Origin: Polyangiaceae bacterium
Lineage (GTDB): Bacteria; Myxococcota_A; Polyangia; Polyangiales; Polyangiaceae
DNA: 64,000 bases
NCBI GenBank assembly: GCA_947475525.1
Contig: CANJMI010000010.1
Location: 1-64,000 of the forward strand
Direction of reading: 5' to 3'
Each line of letters opens with the position of its first letter. Within the stretch, counting starts at the first letter, position 1. The translations under genes were made by a program, and so were the position numbers. Positions 1-8,900 of the stretch are shown here, piece after piece. The notes below the pieces were generated by a model. The model saw only the letters and a program-made list of their open reading frames with translations, had not been told where the DNA came from and ran no database searches.

Positions 1-1
1 G

Positions 2-166
2 CAGGTGGCGGAGGCCCTTGACCTGACCGAGACCTCACTTCGCGAATGGATACGGCGTGCCGATGCGGATGCGGGCGTCGGGAGCCCGGACGTGTTGACA
101 ACCGAGGAGCGGCAGGAGCTCGCGCGTCTCCGACGCGAAAACAAAACGCTGCGAATGGAGCGTCTG
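2..166 (+). pseudogene. IS3-family transposase OrfA remnant (5' cut by window edge)
   Basis: The reading frame from the window edge gives about 54 residues (ending near LRMER) that match the helix-turn-helix plus leucine-zipper end of IS3-family OrfA proteins (pattern DLTETSLREWIRRAD and ELARLRRENKTLRMER). After the MER triplet the usual EILKKA..FFAKE tail is gone and the frame runs into arginine-rich sequence, so this is a decayed end, not a working transposase. No OrfB integrase core is visible. It lies in the chromosomal flank left of the proposed 13-kb element. Confidence 0.6.
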
Positions 167-261
167 CGGCGAAGGCGTGCGCCGCGGAGGGCGAAGTCGC
201 GGAGGGCCCTTACGCCGCGAGCGCCTCGCCAAGCGAGCGCCGAACGCCGTTTCGACCCCAA

Positions 262-299
262 ATAGCGAAACGGCCCTCCTGGGATGCCAGGAAAGCCGT
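262..299 (-). terminator. Intrinsic terminator, probably the displaced resident terminator of tRNA-fMet
   Basis: Read on the minus strand, arms at 299-287 and 283-270 pair over about 13 bp (two G-U wobbles) around a short loop, followed by a TTTCGC tail. It sits 14 bp beyond the left 12-bp att-like core (314-325). The terminator beside the intact tRNA (13291-13326) has the same layout and a similar sequence, with a 15-bp gap from the right core. This is what insertion into a tRNA 3' end would leave behind. Confidence 0.65.
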
Positions 300-313
300 C
301 GTACTCATCAGCT

Positions 314-325
314 AGTTGCGCGGGC
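314..325. repeat. Left att-like core (direct repeat of the tRNA-fMet 3' end)
   Basis: AGTTGCGCGGGC is identical to 13342-13353, where it forms the 3' acceptor strand and discriminator of tRNA-fMet. The base composition makes a chance 12-bp match within 13 kb unlikely (rough expectation well below 0.01), and it falls at the edge of the cargo genes. Here the tRNA body is missing and element sequence follows. Confidence 0.65.
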
Positions 326-410
326 TCGATTCACCCGCTGTTTCTCGAAATCGGCGTGAGCTTCGAGCGGGCGCTCGTAGCGTGATGCCCTGCCCCCAAC
401 TCTTACGTCC

Positions 411-2057
411 CTACTCGGAAGCCGCGAGAAGCCGGTTGAAAGCGCGCTCCAGATACGCTGGACGCGTCGAAGCGGCTGGCAGTCGTGGCTCCTCCGGCGG
501 CTGTTCGAGCGCGTCCACTCCCGCCTCCATCCACGCGCGCTCGACCATTCTACCTACGCTGTCGGGGCTCTGCGTACGCAGCACCGCTTCGAGCGCACCG
601 AACGAGTACAGGCCAACGCCAGCGAGCTTCGTCCTCGACAGGAGTTGCCATCGCGACGTCACGTGGCGAAACGCAGTCCGCTCGGCTACGCCGCTCTCGT
701 CGACGAGCAAGATGAGGACCCACACATCGGGCACGGACCGCATCTTCTGCAGGAGCCATGGACCGGTTCGGGGGTCGCGAAGGAATGCGTCGGCCTGCTC
801 GACCGCCTCCCACGCGCGACTCCAAGCAACCAGCAACGAGTCCGGGGACACACACTCCGGGTCCGTTCGAGGCGTCAGGCGCGCTTTGGCCTCCACGACG
901 ACCCCAAAGCGCTCCCCGCACCACACGGCATCGGGCTTCTGCCCCTGAACCGGACAGTCGGTGTCATCAATCGAAATGGCGTAACCGTCGATGACCTCGG
1001 ACAAATGTGCATGAACGGCCTGCCCGAGCAGCGAGGATGCGTGTTCAAAACCAGGTTGCTCCGCGAGAGCCTCGACGAAGTCGTCCAACAACACCCTACG
1101 TAGCCCTCGCACAAGTCTTCGTGGTGACGGATAGAAAACGGCTCGCATGTCGGTGCGGTCATCCAGAAGAACGCCCGGACGGAGGGCCAGCGGACGCGAC
1201 CCTGGATTCATCTTCCGCTCGTGCTCCGGCATCTGCGCGAGCAACGCGCCCATCTCCCTGAACCGTGACAGCGGCGTGCACGCGAGGTGTCCGAACTGAG
1301 TAAAGTCGACCACGGGCAGCTGATGCTCGTCCCCGGCGTGAACATCAAAACGCCCCGGGCACAGCGCTTGTCCCCCAGTGATAGAGGTAACCTGGGCAAC
1401 CAAGCCAAAGCCGTGCTGAAGCAGGCGCACGACGTCATTTCGGAAGTACGCATTACGGAAACGGTCGTACGCGTCCTGCAACTTGGGCCCTGGCTGCCTT
1501 TCCAGTGCCTCATGGAGCAGGACAACGCGCAGGACGTCATCGTCGACGGACAGGCCGGGCAAACCATCCGTCGTCAGCAATCGACCGAGCATCCACAGCC
1601 CGCGAACTTGCTGCGCTACCGCTGTGGCATCGAGCCGCGCAAACGGGGTACTCGCGAGCAGCTCGCTCCACCGAGCGACGCAGCGGGCACGCTCATTGGC
1701 CGCTTCGACACTCTCCGGGTCGGCGAAAGACCCGCAAGAGAACAACTCCCAGCACAGATGGCGAAAATCAAGCTCTTCGGCGTCGAGACCCGTCGCCGGG
1801 CAGTGCATCATCGCAAGTCCAATGACGTCGGGACCAAAGACCTCCGTTACCGCGAAGCCAACCTCCTGCCAGTCCGGCTGAATCCGCTTCTGCCATGGGT
1901 ACCAGAGCACCCGCGCACCCATGTCGAGGATGCCCGCTTGAGAGAATCGAGCGAGCCGGTCGATGAAGCCTGCAAACGAGCCCGCGCTCGCTGGCGCCTC
2001 TAGATTACCCGGCGGCCCGTACGGCCACGGGACCGAGCCCGCGACGTGAATCCTCAT
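411..2057 (-). CDS. Unrecognised protein with PD-(D/E)XK nuclease signature, last gene of the type I R-M operon
   Basis: The 548-residue protein begins 27 bp after hsdS on the same strand, so it is probably co-transcribed with the restriction-modification genes. I do not recognise the first ~330 residues. The C-terminal half has a helix rich in small residues (about 335-357), then PDAVW with Asp376 and, 13 residues on, VVVEAKA with Glu389 and Lys391. This is the D..ExK layout of PD-(D/E)XK nucleases, embedded in a beta-strand-like hydrophobic stretch. No helicase, methylase or HTH motif is seen. It may be an auxiliary nuclease of the R-M system or an independent defence gene riding with it. 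The nuclease call is inference from the motif; expression with hsdS is inferred from spacing. Confidence 0.6.
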   Translation of the reverse strand: MRIHVAGSVPWPYGPPGNLEAPASAGSFAGFIDRLARFSQAGILDMGARVLWYPWQKRIQPDWQEVGFAVTEVFGPDVIGLAMMHCPATGLDAEELDFRHLCWELFSCGSFADPESVEAANERARCVARWSELLASTPFARLDATAVAQQVRGLWMLGRLLTTDGLPGLSVDDDVLRVVLLHEALERQPGPKLQDAYDRFRNAYFRNDVVRLLQHGFGLVAQVTSITGGQALCPGRFDVHAGDEHQLPVVDFTQFGHLACTPLSRFREMGALLAQMPEHERKMNPGSRPLALRPGVLLDDRTDMRAVFYPSPRRLVRGLRRVLLDDFVEALAEQPGFEHASSLLGQAVHAHLSEVIDGYAISIDDTDCPVQGQKPDAVWCGERFGVVVEAKARLTPRTDPECVSPDSLLVAWSRAWEAVEQADAFLRDPRTGPWLLQKMRSVPDVWVLILLVDESGVAERTAFRHVTSRWQLLSRTKLAGVGLYSFGALEAVLRTQSPDSVGRMVERAWMEAGVDALEQPPEEPRLPAASTRPAYLERAFNRLLAASE

Positions 2058-2084
2058 GACCCAGACACGCGAGAGGCGAGCGTG

Positions 2085-3617
2085 TCAGTCATCGACCATC
2101 TCCCGCGCCGGCCCCACCGTCTTCCTCCCTCTCTTCGGTTTCGTTTCGGTGGTCGTTGCCCCGTTCGCGCCCCGCACCCGCGCGAGCATCGCCTCGGCGG
2201 GTTCGTCGTTCGGGTCCTGCGGGACGAGCTCACCGCGAAAGGCCGCCGCGAGAATGGCGAAATCGGTTTCACGGATGCGAGCAGACAGAGCCGCGCATCG
2301 CATCTCTGTCGCGCGGATAGCCAGGAACGCCGTTTCAAGTCTCCGCACTACTTCGACCTGCTCCGCGTGAGGCGCAACCACAAACGGCCCCTTTGCGAGT
2401 CTTGTCTTGTTAAGAATTGCGGCGTTCACTGTCGCTGACGCAGCGCGCTCGACCCACACTCGCAGAAGCTTGCACCAGTAGTACAAGTAGCGGGGGTGAA
2501 TGGACCCAAGAGGGGTAAGTGCGTTTATCTGCTGATTCACGACAGAAGCCGTCTCAAGGTAGCCAACTTTTCCGACCGTTCCGATGCAGACGATGAGAAC
2601 GCTCTCCGACTGAACCGTGCCTGCGTCCTCAGCTCCACTCGGTGTAACGCGGCGCTTGCTGGTCAATACGTGTCCGTCAGGATGAATCTCAGACGGCGTA
2701 ACGAACGGTATCGGCCCGTCCCAGTAGAGTTCGTTCACGGTGCTCGGAGTTCCGCCTGTCGTGACCTCAGCACCTTCGGCGAGCGAGCCCAGAATCCAGG
2801 TGGGTGGGATAGGACCAACGAACCCCTTAGTGAGCTCGTCAAGAACGAGGTCCTCAGGCTCCTTGTACTTCGCCTTCCACTTGTCGTCGGTCGGAGCCCT
2901 GCCCTTCGCCTTCATCTTGGCGAGCTCGGCCTCTTCCCACTTCTTGCGGCGCTCGGTGCGGATGCGCTTGAGGAGCTCGCTCGCGGGCTCCACGTCCTTG
3001 TGCTTCGCGCGCCAGTCCTTCGTGAGGTCGCCCCGAAAGGCCGCCGCGAGAATCGATTGGCGGAGCTTCTCGAGCAGCGGCGGCACGGCGTCGAGCGCCT
3101 CGCGTGCGCGACGGCTTCGGGCCTGGAGGGCTTCGAGCTTGGCGACGATGCGGCGCTGTTCGTTGAGGGGCGGTAGTGGGAACTCGGTCTCACGCACATC
3201 GCGGGGACGAACGGCAGGGTAGAGAGCTCCCTGGACAAGGCCGGACATACGGGCAACGAAGCCAGGGCTCCTTACGAACGCGAAGAGCAAGCCCGTTTCG
3301 CACGCGACGGCGCGTAGAACATCAAAGCCAGTGGAGCCGATGCTGCCGTCGAGGTTTGGCGGGACAACGGCGACGGCGTTCAAGTTCGGTCGCGTAAGCG
3401 ACACCAGCACGTCTCCGCGTCGCAACGTCTGTCGGGCACGGCTTGGTGCATCCTTCGCTGCCAGTCGACTCGGCTCCACGATGGCCTTGCGTTGGTTGTC
3501 GACGCTCCCGATGTCGACGTAGAAGAACTCCTCTTGCGGCGCGCACTGGGCCACCTTCTCCAGACACACACCGCCAACGGTCGTCAGCGCCCATCCCTGC
3601 GGAACACGTTCACTCAA
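2085..3617 (-). CDS. hsdS: Type I restriction-modification specificity subunit HsdS
   Basis: The 510-residue protein has the two-half design of HsdS. The first target-recognition domain spans roughly 1-150. A conserved helical spacer follows (PLPPLNEQRRIVAKLEAL, then SILAAAFRGDLT). The second recognition domain starts near PPTWILGSL, and the closing helix repeats the pattern (AILAAAFRGELVPQ). It reads the DNA target for the HsdM/HsdR complex. The start codon is TTG, overlapping the hsdM stop as TTGA, so translation is coupled to hsdM. The target sequence cannot be predicted by eye. Confidence 0.93.
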   Translation of the reverse strand: MSERVPQGWALTTVGGVCLEKVAQCAPQEEFFYVDIGSVDNQRKAIVEPSRLAAKDAPSRARQTLRRGDVLVSLTRPNLNAVAVVPPNLDGSIGSTGFDVLRAVACETGLLFAFVRSPGFVARMSGLVQGALYPAVRPRDVRETEFPLPPLNEQRRIVAKLEALQARSRRAREALDAVPPLLEKLRQSILAAAFRGDLTKDWRAKHKDVEPASELLKRIRTERRKKWEEAELAKMKAKGRAPTDDKWKAKYKEPEDLVLDELTKGFVGPIPPTWILGSLAEGAEVTTGGTPSTVNELYWDGPIPFVTPSEIHPDGHVLTSKRRVTPSGAEDAGTVQSESVLIVCIGTVGKVGYLETASVVNQQINALTPLGSIHPRYLYYWCKLLRVWVERAASATVNAAILNKTRLAKGPFVVAPHAEQVEVVRRLETAFLAIRATEMRCAALSARIRETDFAILAAAFRGELVPQDPNDEPAEAMLARVRGANGATTTETKPKRGRKTVGPAREMVDD

Positions 3618-5038
3618 CTCGCCCCCCCGAGTTCCTCTTGCAGGGTCTGCATCTCTTCGAGGGCCGTCTGAAGCTGCGCGACAATCTCGGCGGCGATGAC
3701 GTCAGGCTCGGGAAGGTCGGCGTGGTCGGTCACGCTGTCGTCTTTGAGCCACGAGATGTCGAGGTTGTCTCCGCGCTTCGCAATCTCCTCGCGCGTGAAC
3801 TTACGGAAGCGCCCGCCCTCGCCACTGTCCTTCCGCTTGCTCTTGCCGTTCGGGTCGTCGCCGTACGCCTTCTCGAACTCGGCGAAGTGCCCGCGCGTGA
3901 ACGGCGTGCGCTTGCCGAAGTTCGGCATGTTCGTCCGCATGTCGAAGAGCCAGACGGCTTTCGTGTTCCCCTTGTCCTTCTCGCCGCGCGTGAAGAAGAG
4001 GACGTTCGTCTTCACCCCCTGCGCGTAGAAGATGCCCGTCGGCAGGCGCAGAATCGTGTGGAGGTCGCACTTGTCCATGAGGTCGGCGCGAACCTTCTGG
4101 CCGACGCCTTCCTCGAAGAGCACGTTGTCGGGGAGAACGACCGCCGCGCGTCCGCCCGGCTTGAGCCCCCGATAGATGTGCTGAAGGAAGACGAGCTGCT
4201 TGTTGCTCGTCGGGTACGTGATGTCGTCGCGCGTCGGCCCGCCGCCACCCTTCTTGGTGCCGAAGGGCGGGTTCGTGAGGATGACGTCGGCCTTCGGGAG
4301 CTGGGAGCCGGTAGGGCCGAGCGTGTCGCCGAGGACGATGTCCCCCTCGATGTCGTGGAGCATCGCGTTCATGAGTGCGAGGCGCTGCACGTCGGGAACG
4401 AGCTCGACGCCGTAGAAGGCTTCGCGCCGCTGGAAGTTCTGCTTCGCCACGGAGAGGTCGTGGTGCTCGTCCGTGAGCGACTTCACGTAGCGGTCGGCGT
4501 TGATGAGAAAGCCGCCGGTGCCGATGGCGGGGTCCTGAACTCGCTCCCCCGCCTGCGGCTTGATGAGCGCAACCATGCACTCGATGAGCGGGCGCGGCGT
4601 GAAGTATTGGCCCGCGCCGCTTTTGGTCTCCTCGGCGTTCTTCTCGAGGAGCCCTTCGTAGAGATCGCCGAGCCCCTCAGACTTGGCGCTGTACCAGTCG
4701 AGCGCGTCGATGGCCTCGACGACGGTGCGAAGGTGCCGAGGCTGACGGAACGAGGTCGAGGCGTTCGCGAAGATGGCCTGCACGCGCCCCGAGCCCTTGC
4801 CACCGAGGTCGATGAGGAGTTTCTTGTAGAAGTCGAGCAGCTCGACGCCGTCCTTCTTAGCGACATCGTCCCAGCGGTAGCCCTTCGGAATCTGCTCCTC
4901 GGCCCCCGTCTCCTTCATCATCTTGAGGAAGAGCAGGTACGTCAGCTCGGTCACGTACTCGTGGTACGTGATGCCGTCGTCGCGAAGGATGTTGCAGAGG
5001 TTCCAGAGCTTCTGGACGATGTCTTGCGTGTTCGGCAT
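3614..5038 (-). CDS. hsdM: Type I restriction-modification DNA methyltransferase subunit HsdM
   Basis: The 474-residue protein is an N6-adenine methyltransferase of the HsdM family: an N-terminal helical domain (DIVQKLWNLCNILRDDGITYHEY), the SAM-binding motif DPAIGTGGFLINA, and the catalytic NPPFGTKKG motif (NPPF). It methylates the host copy of the recognition site with HsdS and is needed for restriction with HsdR. The ATG overlaps the TAA of the reconstructed GIY-YIG gene upstream (TAATG), and its own stop overlaps the hsdS start. Motifs are intact and length is normal for the family. Confidence 0.95.
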   Translation of the reverse strand: MPNTQDIVQKLWNLCNILRDDGITYHEYVTELTYLLFLKMMKETGAEEQIPKGYRWDDVAKKDGVELLDFYKKLLIDLGGKGSGRVQAIFANASTSFRQPRHLRTVVEAIDALDWYSAKSEGLGDLYEGLLEKNAEETKSGAGQYFTPRPLIECMVALIKPQAGERVQDPAIGTGGFLINADRYVKSLTDEHHDLSVAKQNFQRREAFYGVELVPDVQRLALMNAMLHDIEGDIVLGDTLGPTGSQLPKADVILTNPPFGTKKGGGGPTRDDITYPTSNKQLVFLQHIYRGLKPGGRAAVVLPDNVLFEEGVGQKVRADLMDKCDLHTILRLPTGIFYAQGVKTNVLFFTRGEKDKGNTKAVWLFDMRTNMPNFGKRTPFTRGHFAEFEKAYGDDPNGKSKRKDSGEGGRFRKFTREEIAKRGDNLDISWLKDDSVTDHADLPEPDVIAAEIVAQLQTALEEMQTLQEELGGAS

Positions 5039-5107
5039 TAGGGCTTCTTCGTCTTCTTCCCGGCGACTTCCGCCATCTCTTCCTCGATGGCCTTGATGGA
5101 CCGGCCG

Positions 5108-5938
5108 CTAGTGTCTTTCCACGCCTCCCGACCGTTGTACGCGCCCCCCAGCGAGCACGGCCGCCGCGGCCGAGGGGCTGCTAAAGAGCACATCTCGCGT
5201 GAAGCGGAAGGTTTTGGCGTCCACCTTCTCGATGGACTTGTCCGCGAGGAGCGCGTCCTTGAGCTGGAGGTAGCCGCCCTTCAAATGGTGGCGGGTCTCC
5301 AGGTCGCCGATGGAGCCCGCAAAAACGACGAACTCGTCGTTGACCCACGCGCCTTGCGCGTCGACGACGCGCTTCGTCGGCTTGAAGAACAGGCGAGCAG
5401 CGCCGCCGTTCGCCGCAGCACCAGGGGAGGCCGCAGGAATCGGCTGCAAGAACACGAAGCCGAGGGCACCAAGAAGCGTGGCAATGGGGCCAAGAAACTC
5501 CTCCATCGCGTCGCGGTCGGCGCGCGGCAGGGCCGAGCGTTGCGGAGAATTGCCGTTCTCGACACGAGAGCGCGCGGCCGCCGTCGCGAGCTCGATGAGC
5601 CGGGACTCCAGGTACTTCACGTGCGCCTTCGTGAGGTTCTCGTCCTTGCTCGTGAAGAAGACGACGCGCGTCCAGAACTCCTTGTTCTTCAAGTGGCTCT
5701 GGAGTCGGGTCAGAACGTTCTCGGCTTCGCCGACGTAGATGACGCCGCCCGCCTCGTCCTCTCCGACAAGCACGTACACGCCCGGCCGCTGGGACTCCGG
5801 CCACGAGGACAGCTCCTCGAATCGACTCCGAGGACAGACCATCGCCTGCCCGCTCCAGTTCATGAGCTCGGCGTGCCGGATGCCTCCTGGCGTGCCGTCG
5901 GCGAGGTAGATGCGGATGGTCTTCCCAATCGTCGTCAT
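5108..5938 (-). CDS. GIY-YIG nuclease-domain protein (DUF4357 family), frameshifted near its 3' end
   Basis: The ATG at 5938 overlaps the hsdR stop (ATGA), and the protein begins IGKTIRIYLADGTPGGIRHA. A GIY-YIG domain follows: PGVYVLV, VIYVGEAENVLTRL, and a likely catalytic Glu in KYLESRLIEL. The C-terminal part is the DUF4357 region found in proteins that sit inside type I R-M operons. In the frame as written the protein ends in unrelated residues (GRVQRSGGVERH). Removing one base from the six-G run (complement of 5144-5149) restores AYNGREAWKDTSGRS and a lysine-rich tail ending at a TAA (5038-5040) that overlaps the hsdM ATG. So the intact gene was 5038-5938. Whether this is a real mutation, phase variation or an assembly error cannot be told here. 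Confidence 0.85.
   Translation of the reverse strand: MTTIGKTIRIYLADGTPGGIRHAELMNWSGQAMVCPRSRFEELSSWPESQRPGVYVLVGEDEAGGVIYVGEAENVLTRLQSHLKNKEFWTRVVFFTSKDENLTKAHVKYLESRLIELATAAARSRVENGNSPQRSALPRADRDAMEEFLGPIATLLGALGFVFLQPIPAASPGAAANGGAARLFFKPTKRVVDAQGAWVNDEFVVFAGSIGDLETRHHLKGGYLQLKDALLADKSIEKVDAKTFRFTRDVLFSSPSAAAAVLAGGRVQRSGGVERH
5144..5149 (-). other. Frameshift in a six-G run inside the GIY-YIG/DUF4357 gene
   Basis: On the coding strand the sequence is GCTGGGGGGCGCGTAC. Read as written it leads to a TAG after 12 codons. With five G the family-typical DUF4357 ending follows without a stop for about 35 codons and ends exactly on the hsdM start. The match of both the protein tail and the gene junction points to a single inserted base. 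Confidence 0.8.
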
Positions 5939-8900
5939 CCCGCGTCCTTCCACACTTCCTCGGCCAGCTCACCGAGCACCGATTCGAGCTTCCCGTCGAA
6001 GACCTTATTCAGGCGCGCGAAGCCGCCATCGGTCTTGAACTGCCCGGCGTCGAGCGAGGCGCGGTCGACCACGGTTTCGAGCTTCACCTGCTTGGCGATG
6101 CGGTCGAGCCACTTGGTCTGCGGGTCGGTGAACTTGTGCGCCTTTCGTAGCCGCTGGAGGGCGCGGTCGACCCGCTCGGAGTACGGCATCAGAGGCGAAC
6201 CGAGCGAGAGCTGGCGGATGTAGCCGACGATGGTCGCTGCGATGTCCTCGTTTTTCTGGTCGCGCCAGGCGGTCTGAATCGACTTCTCACTGAACCCCTC
6301 TTGGTCGAGGGCGAGCTTGAGCTGCCGAAGGTCCTCACGGGTGAGGTCGCGCGGCCTTTGTGTGACGACGAGCAGCGCCGGGAGCTTGTTGATGTTGTTC
6401 TCAACGAAGGAGCGGAAGGCTTCGAGGTAGTCGCCGGGTGGCCGACTCCCGTGCTTTCCGTAGCCACGAGTCACCTCACGCAGTTCGTCGACCCTCTCGG
6501 AGACGACCATCTTGTACGCAACGGTACCGACAGCCCGGTCGAGGAATACCGCGAGCGCAGGGTGGCTCTTCAGGTAGTCCGCCGCTTCGCCGACGCCGCT
6601 CTTCTTGAGGAACTGACCCAGCTCCTTCACATCCATTCCCGCCGCCGTCTGAAAGCGTTCGAGCGCCTCGCCGGTGAGGACGCGCTTCTTTCGTTGGAGC
6701 TTGGCAAGAAATTCTTCGAGCGAGGTGCGCCGAAACTCCTCCTCTTTTCCCTCCACGACCTCCTTCGCCAGCTGCTCGAAGGTGACGAAGGGGTTCACGA
6801 CGACCGGCTTCATGTCGGTCACGTCCTTCAGCGCAGCGTAGAGGTCGACGGCGTCGAAGATGCGGAACCGCTCCTTGCCAATCTCCGGGCAAAGACGGGT
6901 CGCCCGACCAATCATCTGCTCGTAGAGGATTCGGCTGCGGACCCGGCGAAGGAACACGAGGTTCGCGATACGCGGGACGTCAATGCCCGTCGTGAGGAGG
7001 TCGACGGTCACCGCGATGTTCGGGTGGCGCTCGTTCCTGTAGCGCCGAATGGCTTCGAGAGGACGGTCGGTCGCCCCGGTTATCTTGGCGACCGCGTCGT
7101 CGTCCACCGACCCGTACTTCGCCTTCAGCGCCTCCTTGAGCAGGAGCACGACCATGTCGGCGTGCTCGTCGGTGGCGCAGAAGATGAGCGTCTTTTCGTC
7201 CTGCTCCGGGTCGATGTGGTTCACGAGCTCGCCGAGCACGGCCCGGTTGTAGTTCTCGGTGATGACCCGCCGGTTGAACGCGTCGACGTCGAACCGAATC
7301 TCGTCGGCGAGCTCCTCCTTCTTCAGAGTCTGGGTCGAGCGGTCGAGAACGAGGACCTCCTCTTGCGCGTCGTAATGGATGCCGTCGTGCGCCAGCTTGG
7401 TGACGATGCGGATGGGCGGCTCATGGTCGACGAGAAACCCGTCCACGACGGCTTCGCGGTACGAGTACGAGAAAACCGGAGCGCCGAAGATTTCCTTCGT
7501 ATGGAGGGCGGGCGTCGCGGTGAGCCCAATCTTGGCGGCGTCGAAGTGGTCGAGGACCCTCCGGTACTTCGAGATGTAGTCGTCCTCATCGCGGAAGAGG
7601 AACTCGCGGTCCGAAAGCTCGCGGTCGAGGAGGTAGCCGCGATGGCACTCGTCGACGACGATGCAGTCGTACTGGTCCACCGGCGGGATGTCGGCTTCGG
7701 TCCCCTCACCGAAGGGGCCGAGGACGCGCTTCACCATCGCCTGGATGGTCGCAATCTGAAGCTTGGTCTCGCGGTCCGGCTTGAGGTCCGCCAGCTCTTT
7801 GACGTCGAAGATGTCCGTGAACGTCTGGAGGTTCTCCAGCCGCAGGTCCTTGAGGGCATCCGCCGTCTGCTTGCCAAGCGCGTTTCGGTCGACGAGGAAG
7901 AGCACCCGGCGGAAGCGCTTGGTCTTCAGGAGCCGGTAGCAAAGACCGATGCAGGTGCGCGTCTTCCCCGTGCCGGTCGCCATCGCGACGAGGAGTTCCC
8001 GCTTCCCGGCTTCCAGCCCCTTCTCAACCGCGAGGATGGCGCTCCTCTGATACTCGCGGTCGATGTACGGCATCGGCTCGACCTTGAGCTTTGCGTGCGC
8101 CTCGTCGACGTTCTGTTTCAAGAGGTCGAGGAGCCCCTCGGGCGTGTACCAACCTTCGAGGGGAACGGGATGGTTCTCGGAGCGGCGGGAATCGAGAAAC
8201 CAGATGCCACTCTTCGTGCGGAGCTGACGGAGGAACGGGCGACCGTTCGTCGCAAAAAGGAACGGCACCTTGTGCGCGCCCCACGGGCTCCCCTCGGGGA
8301 GGAACTCGTCCCCGTGGACCACATAGCCGAGCGAGTAGCGCTTCGCCTGGGGGATGACCCCCATCACGTCCTTGTGCTTTCGCTTCGCCTCGACGACGGC
8401 GACGACCTGCAGGCCTGCGAAGAGCACGTAGTCGGCCCAGCCTTCTTTGCCGTCGGCGAGCGTCGGCCACTCGGCGATGGCGAGGTTCTTCCCCTTCGTG
8501 GGGCGAACGCCGCGCTCGAAGGTGAGCCGCTGCGAATCGACCTCCCAGCCGGCGTCCCGTAGCTGGCGGTCAATGAGCTTCCGCGTGGCCGCCTCGTCGA
8601 GTTCGATGGCCTCGCTCGCATCCGCCGCTTGCTCGATGGCGAGCGCGAGCTGCTTGGGCGGCATCGCCTGCGCGGCGGCCTGCAGCGCCGCAAGCTCGGC
8701 GAGGAGCTTCTTGTTTTGCTCCGCCAGCGCCGCGCTTTGCGCGACTGCGGCCTTCGCCGTCTCCTGGTGGGCCCCAATCTGTTGGTTCGCGAGCGCCTCC
8801 CAGATGGCGGCGTCTTCCTTCGCTTTGGCAGCGAGTTCCTTCGCCGTCAGCTTCTCGGCGGCCTCGACCTCGGCCACCTTCTTCGCTTCGTCGATAGCGC

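Noticed and set aside
46-315. 89-codon frame over the left flank
   Set aside because: Overlaps the IS3 remnant in another frame and the terminator; no protein features.
3443-5041. Long open frame of 532 codons opposite hsdM
   Set aside because: Composition artefact of the GC-rich antisense strand; hsdM on the minus strand has intact methylase motifs.
6301-8562. 753-codon open frame opposite hsdR
   Set aside because: Antisense of the helicase gene; no domain, low complexity of Val/Glu/Arg.
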